From an uncultured Lachnospiraceae bacterium (lineage in GTDB: Bacteria > Bacillota > Clostridia > Lachnospirales > Lachnospiraceae): DNA of 9,877 nucleotides. The notes beneath the pieces are model-generated. The model was not told the origin of the DNA. It was given only the letters and a program-made list of their open reading frames with translations, and made no database searches. A program made the translations under genes and the position numbers. Position 1 is the stretch's first letter, and each line of letters starts with the position of its first letter. Below are positions 1 through 6,535 of this stretch, piece by piece. Where the stretch lies: NCBI GenBank assembly GCA_947177465.1, contig CAMWUP010000056.1, positions 1 through 9,877 on the forward strand, in the 5' to 3' direction.

Positions 1-838
1 TGGCTCCGGCATGGAGTACGGTGAGTTTGTGGACTTAAACAAACTGGGCGCGGTGGTGACGAAGGGCGTGGCGAACGTACCATGGGCAGGCAATCCGACG
101 CCCCGCGTGGCGGAGGTTTACGGCGGCATGTTAAATGCCATTGGTCTGCAGAACCCCGGCATCGATGTTTTCATAGAAAGGGACATTCCCTTTTTAAAGC
201 AATATCAGACGAAAATCATTGTGAATGTATGTGGAAAAACGGTGGCGGATTATATTGAGGTTGTGGAAAAACTGAGAGATACCGGTGTGGACATGCTGGA
301 AATCAATGTGTCCTGTCCTAATGTGAAGGAGGGCGCCATTGCTTTCGGACAGAATACGGATGCACTTTTTGACATTACCTCGCAGATTAAGAAACATGCC
401 GTACAGCCTGTTATCATGAAGCTGAGCCCGAACGTGACGGATATCAGCGAGATGGCGCGTGCGGCAGAGGCTGCGGGCGCGGACGCCATTTCCCTGATAA
501 ATACCCTGACGGGCATGAAGATTGATATTCACAAGCGTACTTTTGCACTTGCCAACAAGACGGGCGGTATGTCGGGACCTGCCATCAAGCCGGTAGCGGT
601 GCGGATGGTATATCAGGCAGCCTCCGCCGTTAAAATTCCCGTAATCGGAATGGGCGGTATCTGTAACGCAGAGGATGCAATCGAATTTCTTTTGGCGGGC
701 GCTTCCGCCATCAGTGTGGGGGCGGCAAATTTCTTTAATCCCTATGCGACGGAGGAAATTGTGCGTGGGATTGAGGCATATATGGAGCAGTACCGCATAG
801 AGGATATAAAAGAGCTTATCGGAGCGGTTCAGTCATAA
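1..838 (+). CDS. pyrD: Dihydroorotate dehydrogenase, class 1B catalytic subunit (5'-truncated by window edge)
   Basis: This is the FMN-containing enzyme that oxidises dihydroorotate to orotate in pyrimidine synthesis. The reading frame is open from base 2 (Gly-Ser-Gly) through the ATG at 11, so that ATG is internal. About 278 residues are visible of a family length near 300, so roughly 25 N-terminal residues are missing. Counting the ATG at 11 as residue 1, the catalytic motif NVSCPN contains Cys102. A cysteine base is the mark of class 1 enzymes; class 2 enzymes use serine. An FMN-contacting lysine lies in MKLSPN (Lys137), and the glycine-rich FMN-phosphate loop is GMGGI near residues 214-218. 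Class 1B enzymes partner with the electron-transfer subunit PyrK, which would lie upstream outside the window. The TAA stop is embedded in the -35 element of the next gene's putative sigma-E promoter. Confidence 0.95.
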   Translation, partial: GSGMEYGEFVDLNKLGAVVTKGVANVPWAGNPTPRVAEVYGGMLNAIGLQNPGIDVFIERDIPFLKQYQTKIIVNVCGKTVADYIEVVEKLRDTGVDMLEINVSCPNVKEGAIAFGQNTDALFDITSQIKKHAVQPVIMKLSPNVTDISEMARAAEAAGADAISLINTLTGMKIDIHKRTFALANKTGGMSGPAIKPVAVRMVYQAASAVKIPVIGMGGICNAEDAIEFLLAGASAISVGAANFFNPYATEEIVRGIEAYMEQYRIEDIKELIGAVQS

Positions 839-861
839 TCCGGAGAATACCTTCATATAGT
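832..861 (+). promoter_or_regulatory. Putative sigma-E (sporulation, mother cell) promoter for sipL
   Basis: GTCATAAT (832-839), a 14-nt spacer and CATATAGT (854-861) match the Bacillus/Clostridia sigma-E pattern (about GKCATATT, 13-15 nt, CATACANT) with one mismatch in each box and ideal spacing. The -35 box overlaps the pyrD stop codon. Transcription would start near 867-869, leaving a short leader of about 24 nt with the Shine-Dalgarno at 880-884. In Clostridioides difficile sipL belongs to the sigma-E regulon, which agrees with this call. The site is a pattern match by eye, without a mapped start. Confidence 0.65.
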
Positions 862-891
862 AAGTATAAGCACATATATGGAGGTATTTTT
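846..891 (+). promoter_or_regulatory. 14-bp hairpin overlapping the sipL Shine-Dalgarno, followed by a U-run
   Basis: Bases 846-859 pair with 875-888 over 14 consecutive positions, one of them a G-U wobble (853/881), closing a 15-nt loop. Uracils continue to 891, directly before the GTG start at 892. The Shine-Dalgarno GGAGG (880-884) lies inside the 3' arm. On a read-through transcript from pyrD the structure could act as a weak intrinsic terminator, hide the ribosome binding site, or do both. A transcript from the sigma-E promoter would begin downstream of the 5' arm and could not form it. The pairing is read directly from the sequence; the function is inferred. Confidence 0.6.
880..884 (+). 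promoter_or_regulatory. Ribosome binding site that fixes the GTG start of sipL
   Basis: GGAGG lies 7 nt before the GTG at 892. No in-frame ATG with a comparable site is nearby: the next methionine, at residue 10, has none. This supports the rare GTG start. Confidence 0.8.
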
Positions 892-2457
892 GTGGAACTG
901 ATTAAGAAAAACATACATATGGACCGCATAAAATGCAGAAGTACCAGTCAGGTGACGCTTGAGGAGGATATTAATATCCCTGACAGTAAGCCGGATGTGG
1001 CTGCCCTGATTTATGAAAAAGGTCAGATACAGATAGAAGAGGTGAAACCGACAGAGGACCATGTAAGTATTCGGGGCAGACTTCTTTTTTCTGTGCTGTA
1101 CCAGACGCGTGAGGAGGGGCAGAAGTTAGTCTGTGTCGAGGGGAAAATTCCCTTTGAGGAACAGCTTTATATGGAAGGCGTGCAGGGGACGGACGCGGTG
1201 ACGGTAAAGCCGGAGTTGGAGGATTTGACGGTGGGCACCATCAATTCGCGCAAGCTTTCGGTGCAGACTCTTTTTACCCTGAAAGCATGGGTGGAAGAGC
1301 TTTACGACGAAGAGGCGCCGGTAGATATTTATTTTGAGGAGTCAGGTACGCCGCTGGAATACCGGAAGGTGAAGATGGACCTTGCGCAGATTGCCATTCA
1401 GAAGAACGATATCTTCCGTATCCGTGAGGAAATCCCGCTTCCCCCGAATTATCCCAATATTTTTCATATTATATGGGATAATGTGACGCTGGAGGAGGTA
1501 GAGTTTAAGCCGCTTGGGGAAAATATATCCGTTCAGGGAGACGTGCATATGTTTATACTCTACGAGGGTGAAGGCGAGGAGGCGCCGGTGCGCGCTTTTG
1601 AGACGACGATTCCATTCAGCGGTATGGTGGAGTGCCATGGCTGCAGCGACGGTATGATTGCGGATATCAGCTATGAAATTGGTCACAGGGAATTGGAGGT
1701 CAGACCCGACTTTGATGGCGAGGAACGCATGATAGGGCTTGAATTGGTGCTGGATATTGCCATGAAGCTTTACAGCGAAGAAACGGTGGAGATGATTTCC
1801 GATGTCTATGGCGTCACCAAGGAAGTGGAGAATGTGGAAAAGCCGGTAGAGTTTAAGCAGCTTCTTATGAAAATAGGCGGAAAGAGCAAGGTGACTGACC
1901 GGCTCAAGGTAAAAAATCCGGAGGAGCGGGTACTTCAGCTTTTGCACAGCAGCGGCAGCGTACAGATAGACAGTCAGGGTGTGACGGACGAAGGTATTGT
2001 ACTGGAAGGCACGGTATCTCTTCAGGTTTTGTACATTACTGGAGACGATACGTCCCCATACAACTGTTTAAAAGCGTCGATTCCGTTCAATTATACGCTG
2101 GAGGTGCCGGGCATCAGTCCTGCTGACAGCTTCCGTGTTCACTCTGCCGCAGGGCAGCTTCAGGTCGTTATGATTGACAGCGAGGAAATGGATGTAAAGG
2201 CAGTACTGGATTTTCAGGCGGTGGTATTCCGCAATGTGCCTCAAATGCTGATTTCGGACATCAAGGTATCTGAGCTGGATATGTCAAAGGTAAGCGAGCT
2301 TCCGGGTATGGTGGTGTATGTGGTGCGTCCGGAGGATAATCTGTGGAACATTGGCAAACGCTATTATGTGCCAGTGGAAAGGATTAAAGAAGTCAATGAG
2401 CTTAGCTCCGACGAGGTACGGCCGGGAGATAAGCTGTTGATTGTAAAAGGCGCATAA
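892..2457 (+). CDS. sipL: SipL-like spore coat morphogenesis protein (DUF3794/SPOCS repeats plus C-terminal LysM)
   Basis: This 521-residue protein starts at GTG behind a clear GGAGG site. It has three successive beta-rich DUF3794/SPOCS-type repeats, at about residues 10-135, 170-300 and 330-450. Each begins with a polar segment and contains a strand pair ending in an IPF motif (KIPFEE, TIPFSG, SIPFNY). A LysM domain follows at about 475-519, recognisable from the YVVRPEDNLWNIG start and the VRPGDKLLI end. The order and length match C. difficile SipL, whose LysM domain binds the coat ATPase SpoIVA in the mother cell. The role inferred here is therefore linking the basal coat layer to the forespore surface. 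No signal peptide is visible, as expected for a mother-cell cytoplasmic protein. Other DUF3794-LysM proteins exist in Clostridia, so functional equivalence is likely but not proven. Confidence 0.85.
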   Translation: MELIKKNIHMDRIKCRSTSQVTLEEDINIPDSKPDVAALIYEKGQIQIEEVKPTEDHVSIRGRLLFSVLYQTREEGQKLVCVEGKIPFEEQLYMEGVQGTDAVTVKPELEDLTVGTINSRKLSVQTLFTLKAWVEELYDEEAPVDIYFEESGTPLEYRKVKMDLAQIAIQKNDIFRIREEIPLPPNYPNIFHIIWDNVTLEEVEFKPLGENISVQGDVHMFILYEGEGEEAPVRAFETTIPFSGMVECHGCSDGMIADISYEIGHRELEVRPDFDGEERMIGLELVLDIAMKLYSEETVEMISDVYGVTKEVENVEKPVEFKQLLMKIGGKSKVTDRLKVKNPEERVLQLLHSSGSVQIDSQGVTDEGIVLEGTVSLQVLYITGDDTSPYNCLKASIPFNYTLEVPGISPADSFRVHSAAGQLQVVMIDSEEMDVKAVLDFQAVVFRNVPQMLISDIKVSELDMSKVSELPGMVVYVVRPEDNLWNIGKRYYVPVERIKEVNELSSDEVRPGDKLLIVKGA

Positions 2458-2473
2458 AGGAAGAAGTAGATAT

Positions 2474-2530
2474 GGAGTTGTTGCAAAGGCAGCGAAGCAG
2501 GCTGCCGGAGCAGCAACTCCATTTTGTGTT
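2474..2530 (+). terminator. Rho-independent terminator after sipL
   Basis: An 11-bp stem pairs 2474-2484 with 2510-2520 (one U-G wobble). After a small AAA/GGA internal loop, a second 6-bp GC-rich stem (GGCAGC 2488-2493 with GCTGCC 2501-2506) closes a 7-nt loop. The sequence ATTTTGTGTT follows at once as the U-rich tail. It begins 16 nt after the sipL stop and separates this unit from the next operon. Confidence 0.85.
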
Positions 2531-2561
2531 ACAAGTTTTTCTTAAATTAAGTGCACAACAA

Positions 2562-2590
2562 TTGACAAACGGGGACATAAATCTTAATAT
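2562..2590 (+). promoter_or_regulatory. Sigma-A-type promoter of the phosphonate/surface-polymer operon
   Basis: A perfect TTGACA (2562-2567), a 17-nt spacer and TAATAT (2585-2590, four of six to TATAAT) sit in the AT-rich gap right after the terminator. The expected start site is near 2597. A better-looking TATAAC (2590-2595) would need a 22-nt spacer and is not preferred. No later promoter or terminator was seen before the right edge, so this one probably drives the whole operon. Confidence 0.7.
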
Positions 2591-2602
2591 ATAACGTGTG
2601 GA

Positions 2603-2612
2603 AAGGAAGGGG
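2603..2612 (+). promoter_or_regulatory. Ribosome binding site selecting the ATG at 2623
   Basis: The purine-rich AAGGAAGGGG ends 10 nt before the ATG at 2623. It supports that start over the in-frame GTG at 2596, which has no such site upstream and lies essentially at the predicted transcription start. Confidence 0.7.
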
Positions 2613-2622
2613 AAAACAGAAG

Positions 2623-4332
2623 ATGAAGAAGAAACTGATAAGAGCAGGAAGCACATTTTTAGTCTGCTTTGTGTTTACTTTTATGTGGCTGATTTTCGGA
2701 CCATCGGAAATATTTTTTGCAAATGTCACGGACTTTGCTTTTGTGTATGGAGACTTCGCGGGATATTTGGCTGTTTTTGCAGTGGCGGGTGCGATTCTTT
2801 TGACGCTGTTTATTGTCTTCCAGCCGGACAAGGTACATGGACTTCTGTTGTCCATCGTATTTGGCGTTTCTCTTGCAGGCTATTTTCAAGTTATGTTTTT
2901 CAATAAAAATTTAGACCTCCTGGGTGTCAATCCTGAAGGTTATAAGGCAGAGACCGGCAGGGCAGTTCTGAATCTGGTACTTTGGCTGGCGGTGATAGCG
3001 GCTGTGGTGGCGCTTTCTTTTTGGAAGAGAGACATCTGGAAAAAGCTGGTATCTTACGGCGCAGCATTTTTACTGTGTATTCAGTTTGTGGCGCTGGTTT
3101 CCCTTTGGATTTCTGCAAAGGAAGAGGCTTACTGGTATCCGGAGGGCAAGTGGCATCTTTCGGGGGAAAAGCAATATGTGGTGTCTGCGGATAAAAATGT
3201 AATTGTGCTGATTCTGGATTATTTCAGCAATCAATATCTGGAGCCGCTGGAGACAGCATACCCAGGCGCTACGGATTTTCTGCATGATTTTACATATTAC
3301 AGCAATATGGATTGTACCTATTTTGGCACATTCCCTTCCCTGCCCCATATGCTGACTGGCAGGGAGGTCAATATGTCTCAGCCGATTAACGACTGGTGCA
3401 GGGAGATTTGGGAAAATGATACGACGAATACGTTTTATGACGCCTTAAAGGAAAAGGATTATCAGTTCAATGTATATACGCCGGATGCCAATATTCTCTG
3501 TGGGCTGAATGACGTAAAAATACTGGATGGCAGGCTTTCTAATGTGGCAAATGACGCGCAGGAAATAGACGTATACTACAAGCTTTTGTTTAAAACAATG
3601 GCAAAGATGTCCGGTTACCGCATGCTTCCGGATATACTGAAACCTTATTTTTATGCCAATATTGACGAGTACGCGGATATTGTATCCGTGAAGGAAAATA
3701 AAATCAACCACAACAACTATGATTTTTATCAGGGGCTTTTGGAAAACGGATTGCGTACGGATAAAAATTCCAATTATGTTATTGTGCAGCATTTGATGGG
3801 ACCGCATCTTTATACGACGAGCGAAGCCGGCTATTATAAAGAAGATTCCACTTTGGAAGAGACGGCAAAGGGCTGCATGGTGATTGTGGAGGAATATCTG
3901 AATCAGTTAAAGGAGCTTGGCGTATACGACGATGCCACAATTATCATTACGGCTGACCATGGCGGCGGATATGACTCACAGGTGATTTTCTATATCAAGG
4001 AGCCGGGGGAGACTCACGAGATTTCGCCGGTGACGAACGCACCGGCTTCCTTTAGGGAATTTCTGCCGACCATTGCGAGCGCTGCGGGAATGGACGCTTC
4101 GGCATACGGGCAGACTATATACGACTTTTCGGAGGATGAGCAGAGAGAGCGTACCGTATGGCTTAGAATGTATAACACGGACTATCCCACGGTGCCATGC
4201 TATACGGGCGATAAGGACGGAAGCGCCAATGTCTACTATGGATATACCTATACGGGAGAGGTGGAGGACCTGCTGCGGCAGACTGAAGAAGGGCCAAGTG
4301 TGATTGAACCGATGGCAGATTCCTATTTTTAA
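2623..4332 (+). CDS. Polytopic membrane protein with extracellular sulfatase/alkaline-phosphatase-fold domain (LtaS-like architecture)
   Basis: This 569-residue protein (from the ATG at 2623) has five hydrophobic segments, at about residues 10-26, 45-66, 72-92, 113-132 and 143-163. A positively charged N-terminus puts the large C-terminal domain outside the cell, as in lipoteichoic acid synthase and phosphoethanolamine transferases. Alkaline-phosphatase-superfamily landmarks are in order. Asp199 in VLILDYF and Asp445-His446 in ITADHGGG are the expected metal ligands. Thr236 in TFPSLPHMLTG is the likely nucleophile, and His390 and His395 flank the HLMGPH motif. The family cleaves or transfers phospho- or sulfo-head groups. 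The substrate cannot be read from sequence: a polyol-phosphate, phosphoethanolamine-like or AEP-containing group is possible given the operon. It is the first gene of the operon, 46 nt before the small YIDP-motif gene, and is not close enough to LtaS to be named as such. Confidence 0.82.
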   Translation: MKKKLIRAGSTFLVCFVFTFMWLIFGPSEIFFANVTDFAFVYGDFAGYLAVFAVAGAILLTLFIVFQPDKVHGLLLSIVFGVSLAGYFQVMFFNKNLDLLGVNPEGYKAETGRAVLNLVLWLAVIAAVVALSFWKRDIWKKLVSYGAAFLLCIQFVALVSLWISAKEEAYWYPEGKWHLSGEKQYVVSADKNVIVLILDYFSNQYLEPLETAYPGATDFLHDFTYYSNMDCTYFGTFPSLPHMLTGREVNMSQPINDWCREIWENDTTNTFYDALKEKDYQFNVYTPDANILCGLNDVKILDGRLSNVANDAQEIDVYYKLLFKTMAKMSGYRMLPDILKPYFYANIDEYADIVSVKENKINHNNYDFYQGLLENGLRTDKNSNYVIVQHLMGPHLYTTSEAGYYKEDSTLEETAKGCMVIVEEYLNQLKELGVYDDATIIITADHGGGYDSQVIFYIKEPGETHEISPVTNAPASFREFLPTIASAAGMDASAYGQTIYDFSEDEQRERTVWLRMYNTDYPTVPCYTGDKDGSANVYYGYTYTGEVEDLLRQTEEGPSVIEPMADSYF

Positions 4333-4378
4333 AACTTATTTGCATATTAAAAATTAAATCATAGAAGGAGACTGGGAA

Positions 4379-4639
4379 ATGAAAAAAATGATAGGACAGA
4401 TTTTTAAGTTTACGTACTTTTTTAGCTGCTTTTTTGCACTTTTTACCGTGCCGGTGCATGCGTACATCGACCCGTCGGCGGTGACTTACATTATTCAGGG
4501 CGTTGCGGGTGTGCTGATTGCTTTGGGCGCAGCGTTTACCATTTTCCGGCACAAAATTTTTGCGCTTTTCAAGGGCAAAAAGAAGGAAAACGACACAGAA
4601 GAAAAAATTGAATTGAAAGAAGTAGACGAAGAGGAATAA
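4379..4639 (+). CDS. Small secreted/membrane protein with YIDP motif, polysaccharide-associated type
   Basis: This 86-residue protein has AAGGAG at 4365-4370, 8 nt before its ATG. Residues 1-28 form a signal peptide (basic start, aromatic-rich core, VHA cleavage motif), so the mature protein would begin YIDPS. A second hydrophobic stretch (about 34-55) follows, then a basic patch around RHKIF and KGKKK and a very acidic tail. The layout (signal peptide, YIDP near the mature N-terminus with a Q a few residues on, one TM helix, basic tail) resembles short AYIDPGTGS-type proteins often found beside exopolysaccharide or sulfatase-fold genes. Here GTGS is replaced by SAVT. No biochemical function is known to me. 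Its place between two membrane proteins suggests an accessory role in the same membrane complex. Confidence 0.75.
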   Translation: MKKMIGQIFKFTYFFSCFFALFTVPVHAYIDPSAVTYIIQGVAGVLIALGAAFTIFRHKIFALFKGKKKENDTEEKIELKEVDEEE

Positions 4640-4654
4640 AATCGGAGTATCCTT

Positions 4655-6535
4655 ATGAAATTAATTGTGAATGCTGTGGTGGATGTGCTGCTTTGGCTGA
4701 TTAACGGCTGCTATGCCTTCTGCCATAATTACTGGATTGCCATCTTGCTTTTTACGTTTTTGTCAAAACTGATCCTGCTGCCCCTGTCTGTATGGGTGCA
4801 GAAAAATTCCATTAAGACGGTGCGGATGCAGCCGGAAATGAACCATATTAAAGCGGCATACATGGGCAACAGCGAGCTGATATCTGAAGAGCAGTACAAG
4901 CTGTTTAAGCGGGAAGGGTACAGCCCCTTTGCTGATTTGATTCCGTTGTTTGTACAGCTTGCTCTGTTGATGGGTGTGGTGGAGGCTGTCAAGCGGGGAA
5001 CCAATCTGACCGCAGTGCCGGTGGAGACGCTTGGTATTACGCTGCTTGTTCCCGTGATTGCGGCGCTGTCCGCTTTCTTTATGTGTTTTGTGCAGAATAA
5101 GATAAATGTCCTGCAGTCTGAGCAGGGGGCGCTCAACCGGTATGGCACCATGATTTTTTCGGTGGGGCTGTCGCTTTATCTGGGATTTTTTGTGTCGGTG
5201 GGCGTAGGTGTTTACTGGATATACAGCAACCTTCTCTCCGTGCTGCAGCTTGTGCTCCTAAACATCTGGATTAACCCTAAAAAATATATTGATTACGAAG
5301 CGCTTGAGGTGAGCAAGGAGGAGCTGCAGAAGGCGAAGCAGTTTATGGCGCCAAAAAAGAAGGAGGCGCGCAAGAGTCCTTACCGGAAGAAGGAAAAAGA
5401 GGACTACAAGAGATTCCTTGCCGCATCAGGTAAGAAGCTTGTGTTTTACTCAGAGAAAAACGGATTTTATAAGTATTATAAAAATATCATAGAAGAAATT
5501 ATCCGTCGCACCAATATCACCATTCATTATATCACGGGAGACCCTGAGGACGAGGTTTTTGCCTTGGCGAGTGAACAGTTTACCCCCTACTATATTGGGG
5601 AAAACAGGCTGATTATCCTGATGATGAAGCTGGAAACCAGTATTATGGTGATGACGACGCCGGATTTGGAGAATTTTCAGCTCAAGCGTTCTTATGTGAA
5701 AAAGGATATCGAGTACATCTATGTGCCTCATGATGTGAACAGCGCTAATCTGACTTTCCATAAGGATGCGCTGGACCATTTTGATACCATTTTTGTATCC
5801 GGTCCGAAGAATAAAGCGGAGCTTTTGGAGCGAGAGGAAAAATATAATCTGCCCCGAAAGAATATCGTGGAATGGGGCTCTGGTGTAATCGACAATATGA
5901 AGGCGGCATATGAAAAGCTGCCGGATGTGCAGGAGAAAGAAAGAAAAACGATTTTGATTGCGCCGTCCTGGCAGAAGGACAATATTTTAGATTCCTGTAT
6001 TGAGCAGATTCTGGATGGGCTGAAAGCTTCGAGACATCGGATTATAGTCCGCCCACATCCGCAGTATGTGCGTCATTTTGAGGCGAGAATCGACGCCCTT
6101 GCAGCAAAATACAAGGAAGTTGGCATCGAAGTGCAGAAGGACTTTTCCTCCAACAGCACCGTGTATACGGCGGATTTGCTGGTGACGGACTGGTCCAGCA
6201 TCGCGTATGAATACGCTTTTTCCACCTTGAAGCCGGTGCTTTTTATCAATACGCCGATGAAGGTGGTAAATCCGGACTACAAGGAGCTTTCTACCGTGCC
6301 AATCGATATTGAACTGCGTGATAAAGTCGGAATTTCCGTGGAGGAAGGGGAGATTTCGGGTGTTGCGGAGGCGGTGGACAGGCTTTTCCATGAAAATCGG
6401 TTTTCAAAGGCTTCCATGGCGGAATTAAGGGACGCTTATATTTATCATGTTGGCAGCAGCGGCAGGGTTGGCGCAAAATACATTATCGACAGTCTGCTGC
6501 AGTCGGAGGAGAAAAAGAAAAGGAGCTTCACATAA
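4655..6535 (+). CDS. Fusion: YidC/Oxa1-like membrane domain plus TagB/TagF-like CDP-glycerol phosphotransferase domain
   Basis: This is a 626-residue protein in one uninterrupted frame, with GGAG 7 nt before the ATG. Residues 1-205 resemble YidC/Oxa1. The FLSKLILLPL helix comes first, then a charged cytoplasmic hairpin (about 50-88, with MQPEM), PFADLIPLFVQLALLMGV, and further helices to about 204. Lys38 sits where the YidC groove arginine is expected. A basic linker (about 218-255) leads to a glycerophosphotransferase-like domain (about 260-612). Its motifs are VPHD with His359 (usually an HG dipeptide in TagF-type enzymes), RPHP with His468, and TDWSS (511-515). YidC topology places the C-terminus inside, where CDP- or CMP-activated donors are. 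Its stop overlaps the next start by one base (TAATG). Given the operon, the domain may use CMP-AEP or a CDP-alditol. The fusion looks real, but the donor and acceptor are inferred. Confidence 0.85.
   Translation: MKLIVNAVVDVLLWLINGCYAFCHNYWIAILLFTFLSKLILLPLSVWVQKNSIKTVRMQPEMNHIKAAYMGNSELISEEQYKLFKREGYSPFADLIPLFVQLALLMGVVEAVKRGTNLTAVPVETLGITLLVPVIAALSAFFMCFVQNKINVLQSEQGALNRYGTMIFSVGLSLYLGFFVSVGVGVYWIYSNLLSVLQLVLLNIWINPKKYIDYEALEVSKEELQKAKQFMAPKKKEARKSPYRKKEKEDYKRFLAASGKKLVFYSEKNGFYKYYKNIIEEIIRRTNITIHYITGDPEDEVFALASEQFTPYYIGENRLIILMMKLETSIMVMTTPDLENFQLKRSYVKKDIEYIYVPHDVNSANLTFHKDALDHFDTIFVSGPKNKAELLEREEKYNLPRKNIVEWGSGVIDNMKAAYEKLPDVQEKERKTILIAPSWQKDNILDSCIEQILDGLKASRHRIIVRPHPQYVRHFEARIDALAAKYKEVGIEVQKDFSSNSTVYTADLLVTDWSSIAYEYAFSTLKPVLFINTPMKVVNPDYKELSTVPIDIELRDKVGISVEEGEISGVAEAVDRLFHENRFSKASMAELRDAYIYHVGSSGRVGAKYIIDSLLQSEEKKKRSFT

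Noticed and set aside
846..891. Hairpin taken simply as the pyrD terminator
   Set aside because: The stem is AU-rich with only three unpaired U's after it, and its 3' arm is the sipL ribosome site, so it is recorded as a regulatory hairpin that may terminate weakly.
1342..1947. 201-codon open frame on the - strand inside sipL
   Set aside because: It lies wholly within the SipL coding region, has no family features, and its length is explained by codon bias of the sense gene.
2541..2551. Palindrome CTTAAATTAAG 11 nt upstream of the operon's -35 box, considered as an operator
   Set aside because: It is short and AT-only except at the ends, in an AT-rich gap where such palindromes arise by chance. 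No regulator is visible nearby.
2596..2622. In-frame GTG at 2596 as the start of the sulfatase-fold protein
   Set aside because: It sits at the predicted transcription start with no ribosome site before it. The ATG at 2623 has AAGGAAGGGG at proper distance and gives a typical MKKK membrane-protein N-terminus.
4333..4378. AT-rich gap considered as an internal promoter or terminator
   Set aside because: TTGCAT at 4340-4345 has no -10 box at 17 nt, and no hairpin with a U-tail is present. It reads as a plain intercistronic spacer with a ribosome site.
4163..4552. 129-codon - strand frame spanning the gap between the sulfatase-fold gene and the small YIDP gene
   Set aside because: Both flanking + strand genes have good ribosome sites and protein features. 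The reverse frame shows none.
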